Assembly (NCBI RefSeq): GCF_030295325.1
Contig: NZ_AP027059.1
Coordinates: forward strand, 1,422,637 to 1,486,636
Direction: 5' to 3'
DNA from: Haliovirga abyssi
Lineage (GTDB): Bacteria; Fusobacteriota; Fusobacteriia; Fusobacteriales; Haliovirgaceae
Length of the DNA: 64,000 bases
Part shown: positions 29,588 through 37,580 of the stretch, piece after piece
Layout: every line of letters starts with the position of its first letter
Position numbering within the stretch: position 1 is the first letter of the stretch
Translations under genes and position numbers: made by a program
The notes under the pieces: generated by a model
Seen by the model: only the letters and a program-made list of their open reading frames with translations
The model's database searches: none
What the model was told of the DNA's origin: nothing

Positions 29588-29690
29588 TTCACCCCTCCAA
29601 TATCATTTTTGACTATTTCCATTCATATTCAAATCCATCATATACTAATTTTCTTCATCGATGCTGCCCACAGGAATGGGTAAGTTTTTT

Positions 29691-30077
29691 CTAATTTAAA
29701 ATCTTTATTAGTTTTCGTACTTCATTAATATTGTTACAAATTTCTACATTAAAATTTTTTGACAATGCTCGCTTTTGATTAATAACTTCTTCTATTAGTT
29801 TATTATTTGGTTCAACAATAAAAAAAATATTTTTGCAAGTACTATCCTTTATCTTGGGAGAAAATTCATTTAATAACCATTCTGTATCATCAGGATTATT
29901 TTCAAATCCATCATTTGCATATGTTATCCAATTTTTTAAATTATTATTCTGAATTAGTTTTAATCCATATATTAACGGTTTCCTATAATTATCATATTCA
30001 CAGAATTTTTTCCATTTACAATAAACCGCCTTTTCTTTTTCCAATAAATCAACTTCACAATATTTAGAATTAAACAT
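29691..30077 (-). CDS. Small protein, possibly SpoIIAA/STAS-like
   Basis: 128 residues, no firm family. The alternation of predicted strands and helices, with WITYANDGFENNPDDTEWLLNEFSPKIKDSTCKNIFFIVE, is like SpoIIAA/STAS-like single-domain proteins (LLN...P.....K.I.F). It has a good ribosome site (GGAGGAGATAAGAAG). The 103 bp between it and the GNAT gene contains short frames without starts that look like gene debris. The function is unknown. Confidence 0.65.
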   Translation of the reverse strand: MFNSKYCEVDLLEKEKAVYCKWKKFCEYDNYRKPLIYGLKLIQNNNLKNWITYANDGFENNPDDTEWLLNEFSPKIKDSTCKNIFFIVEPNNKLIEEVINQKRALSKNFNVEICNNINEVRKLIKILN

Positions 30078-30151
30078 CTTCTTATCTCCTCCAATTATCT
30101 TTTAACTTTTAATAGCACTATAACTATAATTTATTCATAACTTTTTCCACT

Positions 30152-30360
30152 TTAAATCTTAGTTTCTATAAAATTCTTTACTTCGTTTAAATCTATACAA
30201 ATATTTTCTATGGATTCATTCGTTCTATTAATTTTATTTCTTTTTAACCAAATTGATTTTATACCACAATTTTTTGCTCCTAAAATATCACTTCCAATAG
30301 AATCCCCTATATGTATCACTTCATTTTTATATATATTAATCTTTATAATTTGATATATTT
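30152..30360 (-). pseudogene. C-terminal remnant of a HAD-family phosphatase
   Basis: Open frame without a start, directly behind the S66 peptidase stop. It reads KNEVIHIGDSIGSDILGAKN and CGIKSIWLKR, the motif IV region of YjjG/YfnB-like HAD hydrolases, and ends with FIETKI at TAA 30152-30154. The first roughly 150 residues including the nucleophile DxD are missing. The abrupt junction with the upstream gene indicates a deletion or insertion breakpoint near 30361. Confidence 0.8.
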
Positions 30361-30362
30361 TT

Positions 30363-31343
30363 TTATTTTACACTTATTTTAATTTCAACTTTATCAACTA
30401 AATTTATTTCTGAAAAACCTCCAATCGGAAAAGTAATTTGTGGTGTTGTATGTCCAAAATCTACATTTGATACTATTGGAATATTTCTTAATTCTTTTTT
30501 TGATTGAATTATCTTCAAAAATATTTCTTCTTTCATCTTTGATGTTATTTGAAATCTTCCAAATATTATACCTCTTACTTTTTCAAAATTTGGTTGTTGT
30601 ATTAACGATTGTAAATCTCTATCAAAATTTTCTGGAAAAGTTAATTTATCATCTTCAATTAATAATATTGTATTTTCCAAATTCGGCATATATTCAGTTC
30701 CTTGCAGTAAATTTAATGTAGATAAATTTCCTCCAATTATTTTTCCTTTTCCTATACCTTTATTTATAATTCTATATCCTTCATTCTTATAAAAAATTCG
30801 ATTTTCTTGATCTAAAAACCATAAATCATCACTCCATTCTAATGATTTTTCAACTATAAAATCTTCATTATTAAAAAAAATCTTTTTAAAATAATTTTTT
30901 GTATAATCTATACCTTTTTTCATCCCAAATGTTGAATAATATGGTCCTAAATAAGTTATCATACCCGTTTTTTTATATATCGCATTTAATAATACTGTTA
31001 TATCCGAATAACCACAAATTATTTTAGGATTATTTTTTATCAGTTCATAATCTATGAATTTTAACATTTGATTTGCATTGTATCCTCCAAGTGCTGTAAA
31101 AATACCTTTAATTTTTTTATTTAAAAATGCTTCATGTAAATCTTCTATTCTTTCTTCAATTGAGGATGAATCGAATTCATCTGATTTTTCGCAATTTTTT
31201 GAAAAGCTAACCTTTAATCCCATTTCTTCAAAACATTTATTTGCAATATCTCTAGTTTCTTCACTTATTAAACTCAAACTTTTTGAAGGAGCTATTATTC
31301 TTATTTCATCTCCTCTTTTTAATTTCTCTGGAAATATCATCAT
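30363..31343 (-). CDS. S66-family LD-carboxypeptidase / MccF-like protein
   Basis: 326-residue serine peptidase of family S66, which includes LdcA (murein tetrapeptide carboxypeptidase) and MccF (microcin C immunity). Nucleophile in ICGYSDITVLLNAI; the other triad residues expected in LLIEDDKLT and DFGHTTPQITFPIGG. The N-terminus RGDEIRIIAPSKS is standard. It does not have a signal peptide. Placement in a mobile-gene island and divergence from housekeeping LdcA favour the MccF-like side, but this is inference. Confidence 0.87.
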   Translation of the reverse strand: MMIFPEKLKRGDEIRIIAPSKSLSLISEETRDIANKCFEEMGLKVSFSKNCEKSDEFDSSSIEERIEDLHEAFLNKKIKGIFTALGGYNANQMLKFIDYELIKNNPKIICGYSDITVLLNAIYKKTGMITYLGPYYSTFGMKKGIDYTKNYFKKIFFNNEDFIVEKSLEWSDDLWFLDQENRIFYKNEGYRIINKGIGKGKIIGGNLSTLNLLQGTEYMPNLENTILLIEDDKLTFPENFDRDLQSLIQQPNFEKVRGIIFGRFQITSKMKEEIFLKIIQSKKELRNIPIVSNVDFGHTTPQITFPIGGFSEINLVDKVEIKISVK

Positions 31344-31403
31344 CTTTTTCCTTTCTCAATTAATTCTTTAGTGATTTTTCTACTTTTGCTATTAATAAGT
31401 ATC

Positions 31404-31490
31404 CTCCCTATTGTAATTAAAATTATTTCGTTATTTCTTATTTTTTGCAGTTTTTCATTATAAACCAATTTATAAAATATGAGTTCTTAT
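31404..31490. repeat. 87-bp direct repeat, copy 1
   Basis: Identical at 85 of 87 positions to 33110-33196 by direct comparison. It lies upstream of the S66 peptidase gene; copy 2 lies just upstream of the 2H phosphoesterase gene. Read on the minus strand it contains TATAAT-like boxes and ends in a GGGAGG ribosome site, so it looks like a mobile promoter/leader block. The rest of the 261-bp gap (31344-31604) has only an ACTTTTCT/AGAAAAGT inverted repeat at 31561-31585. Confidence 0.9.
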
Positions 31491-31604
31491 TTATGTTCTG
31501 ATTCTACCGAAAAAGTTCAGTTTTGCATTTATTATACATCTTAAATCCTTGATTCCATAGACTTTTCTATATTCTAAAGAAAAGTTTTTTAGTGCTATCT
31601 TTTT

Positions 31605-32222
31605 TTACTTTGTTTTAATACTTCTTATAATACCATATACAATCAACAGTAGTCCTACCAGTATATTCAATATTTGAATCACCTTTTCTGGAATCATTGT
31701 TTTCATAAATGATAATATTATTACACATAAACCAAGAAACAAAAAAGTGGCTAATCCTGAAGCAATTCCAAACACTATCAATTCCTTTTTACCCATAGAA
31801 TATTCTATCATTTTTGCAGTAAATATACTCGTCCAAAAAACAATAGTTAATGGATTTGAAATTGTTAATATAAAAGCTAAAATGAAACTTTGTTTTAATC
31901 CACTATTTATTATTTCAACTTGAATATTTTTTGGCATAAAACTAATCCCTTTCACAATCATTAGTAATCCAAATATAATTAAAATAACCGAACTAATAAA
32001 CCCAACTATTCTTTTGGTTTTTTCTTCCTCTAGAATTTTCCCCACTCCCATTATAGCTAAAATTATATAAATATAATCTACAATTGTTACAGCAATCACC
32101 GCAGATAAAGCAGTTGTTGCTCCATTTTGCAAAGATATCTTCGCAATAAAAACAAAAACAGGTCCGATTGCCATTTGTAGTAATAATCCTGTTGTTAATC
32201 CTTTAAAAAATATTTTCTGCAT
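31605..32222 (-). CDS. LysE/RhtB-family amino-acid exporter
   Basis: 205-residue integral membrane protein with six hydrophobic segments. The N-terminal GLLLQMAIGPVFVFIAKISLQNGATTAL and the internal LTISNPLTIVFWTSIFT correspond to the family's signature regions (GP...... and NP..). Members export lysine, arginine, threonine, homoserine lactone or cysteine derivatives; specificity cannot be read. It has an AAAGGAG ribosome site. It is located in the accessory island beyond an attC-like palindrome. Confidence 0.9.
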   Translation of the reverse strand: MQKIFFKGLTTGLLLQMAIGPVFVFIAKISLQNGATTALSAVIAVTIVDYIYIILAIMGVGKILEEEKTKRIVGFISSVILIIFGLLMIVKGISFMPKNIQVEIINSGLKQSFILAFILTISNPLTIVFWTSIFTAKMIEYSMGKKELIVFGIASGLATFLFLGLCVIILSFMKTMIPEKVIQILNILVGLLLIVYGIIRSIKTK

Positions 32223-32453
32223 ATTTTCTCCTTTCTTCTTCGATACTCCTTATAAAATAACTTTAGATACGAATATTTTTCTTATTTGTATTTATAGATA
32301 AGTTTATATTTTGATAAATCAATTTATATCATTGTTCTGCATAAGCATATGTAATCTTGATTTTGTTAAATTTCTATATTTTTTGAAGGAGCATATACTA
32401 AAAATAAATCAAAAATACTGTCCTTATATTTTTAATCACACGTGCAAGATAGT
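32223..32453. other. Gene-poor stretch with coding debris
   Basis: Between LysE and the attC-like site. No intact frame with a ribosome site. Short minus-strand frames such as LFLVYAPSKNIEI suggest remnants of a former gene but are too short to assign. Confidence 0.4.
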
Positions 32454-32544
32454 ACATAACATCCCGACGATATATGAAGTCTAACACGCAGTGTTAGATT
32501 TGTCGAAGATCGCAGCGAAGCGGAGCATATATTGTCTGTTATAT
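32454..32544 (-). other. attC-like imperfect palindrome (site 2)
   Basis: Minus strand, starting 17 bp after the 2H phosphoesterase stop: ATATAAC, arm GACAATATATG, central part with GCTCCGCTTCGCTGCG and a perfect hairpin TCTAACAC/GTGTTAGA, arm CATATATCGTC, then GTTATGT. The outer boxes AAC...GTT, paired inner arms, unequal spacers and a gene ending immediately before it are the layout of integron attC sites. No integrase gene is in the window. Assignment rests on layout only. Confidence 0.5.
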
Positions 32545-32561
32545 AAAGTTGTTAAATAATT

Positions 32562-33104
32562 TTACAATTGAAATGTTTTGTAGTTTATCCATTTCCCATC
32601 GTATTTTATATTTAAATTAATCTTATTAAGTTTAATATTTGGGGGTATTTTTTCTTTTAGTAAAGCTAACTCTTTTTCTATCTGGACATTATGATTCTTA
32701 CTTGAACTAATAGTTATATGTGCAGATAAGTTATCTATTGAAATTTTACCATTATAAGGAGGTGTTTCGATAAATTCAGTTGCAAACTTCTTTATGACAT
32801 CTAATATAGGTTCTTGTAGAGTAGGTTTGAAATACATTATTTCGTTAGACATAAAATATCCTATATCAGTAATTGAAATGTCTATTTTTGAAATTGTATT
32901 ACATAATTTTTCAAGACGACTTAAATTATTGTTAATATCACTTAAGTTACGAAAAAAAGGATATATGATTGAAATATGAGGAAGCATCCCAATAGCTCCA
33001 TCTTTGGTATATTTTTCTCTATATGGCTGAATATATGGTATTAACTCTTCTATAGTAAAATCAATAGCTGATGCTTCAACTTTACTAGGATCTAATTGTT
33101 GCAT
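32562..33104 (-). CDS. 2H phosphoesterase / LigT-like (2'-5' RNA ligase family)
   Basis: 180-residue protein with the two catalytic H-x-T/S motifs of the 2H phosphoesterase fold: PHISIIYPF near residue 43 and SAHITISSS near residue 128. Members cleave or form 2'-5' linkages or open cyclic phosphates; some act in defence signalling, others in RNA repair. Substrate unknown. Good GGGAGG ribosome site, supplied by the 87-bp repeat. The gene plus its downstream attC-like site forms a unit of about 947 bp like an integron cassette. Confidence 0.8.
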   Translation of the reverse strand: MQQLDPSKVEASAIDFTIEELIPYIQPYREKYTKDGAIGMLPHISIIYPFFRNLSDINNNLSRLEKLCNTISKIDISITDIGYFMSNEIMYFKPTLQEPILDVIKKFATEFIETPPYNGKISIDNLSAHITISSSKNHNVQIEKELALLKEKIPPNIKLNKINLNIKYDGKWINYKTFQL

Positions 33105-33109
33105 ATTCC

Positions 33110-33196
33110 CTCCCTATTATAATTAAAATTATTTCGTTATTTCTTATTTTTCGCAGTTTTTCATTATAAACCAATTTATAAAATATGAGTTCTTAT
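33110..33196. repeat. 87-bp direct repeat, copy 2
   Basis: Differs from 31404-31490 only at two positions (ATTGTAATT/ATTATAATT and TTTTTTGCAG/TTTTTCGCAG). On the minus strand it provides the leader and ribosome site of the 2H phosphoesterase gene. Confidence 0.9.
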
Positions 33197-33400
33197 AGAC
33201 TATAAACAATATTTATATGCTTTTAAGAAAATTAGACGCACTTTAATAAAACGTTTGTCATTTTATTTTTTTTGGCGTGGTAATCCCTAATATTCTTATA
33301 GCAACAAACATCCCATGTCTAACAGGATCTATGTCCTAAATTCCTTCGTTCTGTATGTCTATAAGTTAGGTGTTGATTAAAGCTCTTATTTAATTATTTT
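33197..33400. other. Decayed sequence between repeat and attC-like site
   Basis: No intact gene. On the minus strand a stretch reading DPVRHGMFVAIRILGITTP then stops; it has no start and looks like a fossil of a coding or mobile sequence. GTCTAAC and GTTAGGT boxes occur here (about 33316-33374), but the sequence between them does not pair like an attC. Confidence 0.45.
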
Positions 33401-33482
33401 ATATAACGGTTCAGTGCAAGACGCCGTCAGTGAGAGCCAGCGTAGCGTTTCTCGAAATGATGGCGTCTGCACGTTGTTATCA
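33401..33482 (-). other. attC-like imperfect palindrome (site 1)
   Basis: Minus strand, about 50 bp after the stop of the putative immunity gene: GATAAC, spacer, arm GTGCAGACGCCATCA, centre with CGCTACGCTGG, arm TGACGGCGTCTTGCAC, spacer, GTTATAT. The long arms pair except for one unpaired base, reminiscent of the extrahelical base that orients attC recombination. The region is much richer in GC than its surroundings. Same orientation as the site at 32454-32544. Confidence 0.55.
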
Positions 33483-33532
33483 GATGATAGCAGTCTGATT
33501 AGTTTTATCCCCCCAGAAAGGATTTTACTCTT

Positions 33533-34006
33533 TTAATCTAACTCTATCTCCATCAATCTTTCATCCTCGGATACTTCAAAGCCTAAAATACCTTCTTTTT
33601 CCAATTCTACCTTTTCTACTTCTGCTTTTGGGATTTTTAATGTTAAGTCATTTGGTCCATCTACACTTATTATTTCTAAGTTATGTTTTTTTTGAAATTC
33701 CCAACTACCAAATACTCTAAAATATCCATTTTCTGCTTCATTATGTATATAAAAATCTCTCCCCTTATACCATATAATTGTTCTTAAACTATATGCATTC
33801 TCTATTTCTTCCAATGGAACTATTTTGCTATATATTCCTATTTCTGGTAGTTTAGTTCTCTCATTATAAACTAATTCAAATCCATTTTCTACTAAGTCTT
33901 CCTCATCATGTGATATTAATTCTACTTTGGTTTTATCTCCTTTTATTCTTAAAACTCTATATTCTTTCCCTTTGTATATTGCTTTTCTTCCATTCTTTAT
34001 TTCCAT
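33533..34006 (-). CDS. Putative immunity protein of the downstream-domain toxin
   Basis: 157-residue acidic soluble protein with no family I can name. Start MEIKNGRKAIYKGKEYRVLRI suggests a small beta-rich fold; the C-terminus is strongly acidic (EVSEDERLMEIELD). It starts 17 bp after the 952-residue effector, with an AGAGGTG ribosome site. A small acidic gene directly after a polymorphic toxin is the usual place for its cognate immunity protein, hence the call. It is inferred from context only. Confidence 0.6.
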   Translation of the reverse strand: MEIKNGRKAIYKGKEYRVLRIKGDKTKVELISHDEEDLVENGFELVYNERTKLPEIGIYSKIVPLEEIENAYSLRTIIWYKGRDFYIHNEAENGYFRVFGSWEFQKKHNLEIISVDGPNDLTLKIPKAEVEKVELEKEGILGFEVSEDERLMEIELD

Positions 34007-34023
34007 TAACTATACACCTCTTT

Positions 34024-36882
34024 TTATTTTAATTTTTTCCATATTTCTTTTTTAGAATTAAATTCTCCTATCAATTCTTCACTGCCATCTTTTGATACTA
34101 TATATACTTCTCCTTCTGTTGGCATTAACCCTTCAGGTTTTCCTTTTATCCAACTTTCATATTCTGGTATACATCTGTCATTCTTTATAAATCCATGCCC
34201 TGTTTGCGGACTATCTATGTTATCCATTTTCTTTGTATTTATATCTATTTTCTTTGAATATGGTACTGTTAAATATTCTGGTTCTTCTACCTTATATCTT
34301 ATTGCTACACATTTATCTGCTTCTGTAAATAATGAACCTTCATAATCTAATCTTAACCCATCATATATCTCTTCTATAGTTTTTAAATCTTGTACATCTC
34401 CTGCTTTTGCTGTACAGCCTCTTATTGTTGTATAATTAAATATATCATCTAATTTCTCTATTGGCATAACTTTTTGCAACAACGTATCTTCTGTTGGCGA
34501 TGAGATACTATCTCTTACTTCTTTTATAAATTTTGCTTCACTTTCGCTTAACTCATCCCCTTGTTTTAATAATAATTTCTTAAAATATTTCATATCTTTT
34601 CCTAATTTCAATACCCTTTTCTTTATTATTTCCTCTGAACTTTTCAACCCTTTTACATACTTCCTTGTAAATCTTCCCTCTATCTTCAATACTTCATCTG
34701 CATTTTTTACTGCTCTTTCTTCTAAGCTTTTTCTCTCTAATTCACTTTCCTCTGTCTTGGCTATTACATTCCCTTCTCTTACTTCTGTTTTCTTTATTTC
34801 CCTTATGTCTTCTATCTCTTTATAGCTTGATTTTGGTACTGCCTTCACTTTTACTCTTATTCCTGTATTTGCTTCCACCAATTCTTTATTACTTAATATC
34901 TCGCTTAATTTATCTTGCATCTCTTCAAAAAACTCTTTTACTCTTCTATTTATCTGTACTTTTAATTTTTCTAATCTATTTATTATATCTTCTAATGTTT
35001 CTATTAACTCTTTAAATTTCCCTATTCCTGGTATCTTTTCTTTTATTTTCTTAAATCCATCTATACTACTATCAAATACCTTTTGTAAATTCTTTGTACT
35101 ACTTTTTCTTAATTTCTCCCAATCTAATTTCTCTAAAAATTTTATTGGGTCTCCCTTTCCCATTTTCCTTAGTAATTTTAACATTCCTTTTAGAGCTGCT
35201 TCTCCTGTTTCTTTTAATATTATTTTAAATATACCTTTTAATGCACTTCCTGCTACTGGAATCATTCCTACTGTGGTTAATATTAAACCTAGCCATGCTT
35301 GTTGATCATTTTCCTCACTCTCATCACATAAATGTAATATATTCGCTACTATATCCTCTATATCTCCTATTTGATCTATTACTGGTATCATTGTTAATAG
35401 CATTCTTGCTATTATTTGTCCTGTTGTTGGATTTTCTTCAAAATCTCCTAATAATACCCCTTTACTCCAATTTCCTGCTTCCTTTAATCCTTTTAAGGTT
35501 TTATTATATATTTCTTCATACCAACTATCCTCTTTTATAGACTCTTCTTTTGTTAATATCTCTTCTATACTCGCTCTTGGATTATAGTTTGGATTTACTT
35601 CTGGTTTTATTTCTGGTTTATACTTTCTTTCATCTTCTCCTAAATGTGCTTCTAATTCTCCCTCTGGAATCTTGCCTTCTATTAATATTTTTCCATTTTT
35701 ATCTAATTTTCCTTCTTGGAATAGTTCTCCATTTTTATCTAATATTTTATAATAAGCTGATTCTACTGCACTTCCGTCTTGATAAAGATAATTTATTCCT
35801 ATTATTTTTTCTTCTTCTTTTTTTAATTCTTCTTCCTTAAATTCTTCCCTTATTGGACCATAATTTTCTTCTTCATTCACTATTCTTCTATCATCTTCTT
35901 TTGCCTTCATACTTACAACTAAACTTCCTGAACTTCCTGATTTTTTTACTTTCTCTTCTCCTAAAATTCTACTTATTTTGAATTTTATATTTTCTTGCTC
36001 TACTACTTCTCTTAAATCTTTACTATATAAATACATTATAGATGATAATTCACTTTTTTTCAATTCTACTCGCTCTTTTGATAATATCTTTTCTGCTATA
36101 TAACTACCTACTGCTCCTATTAATCTTTTTAATTCCATTAATGGTTTTTTATAATTTAATAATATTTCATACCCTTCTTTTGATAAATATACATTTAATC
36201 TAAAACTTACTTTTTCTAAATTTTTACTTAACGCAGATATCCATAATTCCATTACCCAATAATTTATATGTAAATCTTTTTGTCTTCTCATTGCTTTTTT
36301 CTTTATATTATTATTTAATAATATATGGCTACTTTCTTTATATTCTGATAAATTATAGCTTTCTCCCAATTTTTTAAATACAAAATCTAACCCTTTATTT
36401 TCTTTATATGCTTTAAAAGTTATTTGTAATATCTTTTCACTTTTGGGAAATATCAGATTATTATAATATGGCATTTCCTCTACTTCTCTTAATGTTAAAT
36501 AAAAATAGTGTTCTACTCCTATATATTCTTCCTTATAGCTTAATGCACATCCTTCAAATTTTATTTCTCGCTCTACTTGACCTGCTTTTACTATTCTTAT
36601 CTCTATTTTCCTTATAGAAGATGTTGAGTTATTAAAATCATTTCTATTTACTAACCCTGCCCATTTGGCTAATTTTATCCCTTCTTTTGTTTCTTCATAA
36701 TCATTATTTGGATAATACCCTTTTATTTGGTATACTTTTGAACTATAATCTAAGTTCATACCTTTTATAAAGTTTGATGTTAAATGGATTTTTTCTCCAC
36801 TTCCATCTGTTGTTAATGGTTTTAATATTATTTCCGTTCTTACACTTTCTCCTAAACTATCGTAACTATATATTTCTAGCAT
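34024..36882 (-). CDS. Polymorphic-toxin-like effector with C-terminal toxin module
   Basis: 952 residues, no signal peptide. (1) About 1-140: beta-rich domain shared with the protein at 20403-21428 (IKLAKWAGLV, IEIRIVKAGQVEREI). (2) Middle: a transthyretin-like module (ESAYYKILDKNGELFQEGKLD then KNGKILIEGKIPEGELEAHLG) common in VgrG/PAAR-type effectors. (3) About 490-560: hydrophobic region LTMIPVIDQIGDIEDIVANI and GLILTTVGMIPVAGSALKG, like pre-toxin segments. (4) Coiled-coil linker. (5) Last roughly 150: RGCTAKAGDVQDL, GLRLDYEGSLF, PQTGHGF, EGEVYIVSKDG, possibly an ADP-ribosyltransferase-like toxin. Followed by a probable immunity gene. Delivery by a contractile or similar system is inferred. 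Confidence 0.75.
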   Translation of the reverse strand: MLEIYSYDSLGESVRTEIILKPLTTDGSGEKIHLTSNFIKGMNLDYSSKVYQIKGYYPNNDYEETKEGIKLAKWAGLVNRNDFNNSTSSIRKIEIRIVKAGQVEREIKFEGCALSYKEEYIGVEHYFYLTLREVEEMPYYNNLIFPKSEKILQITFKAYKENKGLDFVFKKLGESYNLSEYKESSHILLNNNIKKKAMRRQKDLHINYWVMELWISALSKNLEKVSFRLNVYLSKEGYEILLNYKKPLMELKRLIGAVGSYIAEKILSKERVELKKSELSSIMYLYSKDLREVVEQENIKFKISRILGEEKVKKSGSSGSLVVSMKAKEDDRRIVNEEENYGPIREEFKEEELKKEEEKIIGINYLYQDGSAVESAYYKILDKNGELFQEGKLDKNGKILIEGKIPEGELEAHLGEDERKYKPEIKPEVNPNYNPRASIEEILTKEESIKEDSWYEEIYNKTLKGLKEAGNWSKGVLLGDFEENPTTGQIIARMLLTMIPVIDQIGDIEDIVANILHLCDESEENDQQAWLGLILTTVGMIPVAGSALKGIFKIILKETGEAALKGMLKLLRKMGKGDPIKFLEKLDWEKLRKSSTKNLQKVFDSSIDGFKKIKEKIPGIGKFKELIETLEDIINRLEKLKVQINRRVKEFFEEMQDKLSEILSNKELVEANTGIRVKVKAVPKSSYKEIEDIREIKKTEVREGNVIAKTEESELERKSLEERAVKNADEVLKIEGRFTRKYVKGLKSSEEIIKKRVLKLGKDMKYFKKLLLKQGDELSESEAKFIKEVRDSISSPTEDTLLQKVMPIEKLDDIFNYTTIRGCTAKAGDVQDLKTIEEIYDGLRLDYEGSLFTEADKCVAIRYKVEEPEYLTVPYSKKIDINTKKMDNIDSPQTGHGFIKNDRCIPEYESWIKGKPEGLMPTEGEVYIVSKDGSEELIGEFNSKKEIWKKLK

Positions 36883-37365
36883 AACTCTTTCCTTTCTACT
36901 TTCTACTTTATTTTTTTCAAAAATAGGGACTAAGACTGATATTGTCTGATAACTCGTTTATACACGCATAACACACCTTCGCATATCCCTCCATATAGTT
37001 CGTATATACGCAAATTACTTCATATTATACAATTCAATGTCATCAAATAGCTATACCGCCTTTGCCAGCAATTTATTACTTACATGAGTATAAAATTCTT
37101 ATATCATAAACTATATACATTATAATTTCTTTTTAAATTTTAATCTTTTAATACTTTTTGAATACTACTCAAATATTCCTTGCACCATATTTCCCAACCC
37201 CATTTCATCCGTCAAATAAATGTTTTTTATTTATCTTTTTATACTCTTCTAATTTGAATAAAGTTACCACGCCATCTTTATTCAAATTAAATTTTACTAT
37301 ATCCATTATCTTTATGTTTACTGCTCCACTTAACCAATCTATCTATCCCCCTCCAAAAAAATCAA
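36883..37365. other. Long gene-poor stretch
   Basis: Upstream of the large effector. I see no supported gene. A 33-codon minus frame (37205-37306) lacks a ribosome site. Near 36945-37020 there are imperfect CGTATATACG-type palindromes but no clear attC or promoter pair. Confidence 0.5.
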
Positions 37366-37390
37366 AAACAGGTGGTGGGGCCACCTGTTT
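37366..37390 (-). terminator. Rho-independent terminator downstream of glmU
   Basis: Perfect 10-bp stem AAACAGGTGG / CCACCTGTTT with a CCCCA loop, followed on the minus strand by TTGATTTTTTT. It is about 190 bp past the glmU stop. A second perfect palindrome GAAAAATTC/GAATTTTTC lies at 37403-37424. Confidence 0.75.
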
Positions 37391-37483
37391 CGTGTGGGGA
37401 ATGAAAAATTCGGAGGAATTTTTCTTTATCAAAAATGTGCTTAATCTCTATTGTTGACTTATTATACTCCTCCATTTATATTC

Positions 37484-37572
37484 TGTCAAACCCCACTTTT
37501 GTCCTGAATAGATACTTTTCCGACCTGAACAGGCACTTTTATGACTCAAATAGATACTTTTATGTCCTAAAC
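37484..37572. repeat. 21-bp tandem repeat array next to a TGTCA end
   Basis: Units beginning at 37501, 37522 and 37543, with a partial one at 37564, each fit GWCCTGAATAGATACTTTTAT with a few changes and an exact 21-bp period. Just before them is TGTCAAACCCCACTTTT. Such an arrangement resembles the multiple transposase-binding sites at ends of IS21/Mu/Tn7-type elements, but no transposase gene is present. It abuts the glmU stop codon. Confidence 0.65.
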
Positions 37573-37580
37573 TAAAAAAT

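Noticed and set aside
29588-29690. Possible small gene between GNAT and the SpoIIAA-like gene (frames ending ...KLVYDGFEYEWK)
   Set aside because: No start codon in frame and an immediate upstream stop; best seen as coding debris.
31561-31585. ACTTTTCT/AGAAAAGT hairpin as terminator of the LysE gene
   Set aside because: The T run lies on the plus strand side, while the gene is on the minus strand; kept only as an inverted repeat.
33316-33374. GTCTAAC ... GTTAGGT pair resembling attC outer boxes
   Set aside because: The boxes fit the consensus, but the intervening sequence does not pair as L boxes would, and no gene ends just before it.
36945-37020. CGTATATACG palindromes as a third attC-like site
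   Set aside because: Only a GTTATGC-like box on one side; no matching AAC box or paired arms.
37205-37306. 33-codon minus-strand frame with a helicase-like DEMGLG stretch in another frame just after it
   Set aside because: No ribosome site and the likeness to a SNF2 motif spans only a few residues across a frameshift; too weak to call.
37158-37457. 99-codon plus-strand frame in the gap downstream of glmU
   Set aside because: It runs antisense through the terminator hairpin and has no ribosome site or recognisable composition.
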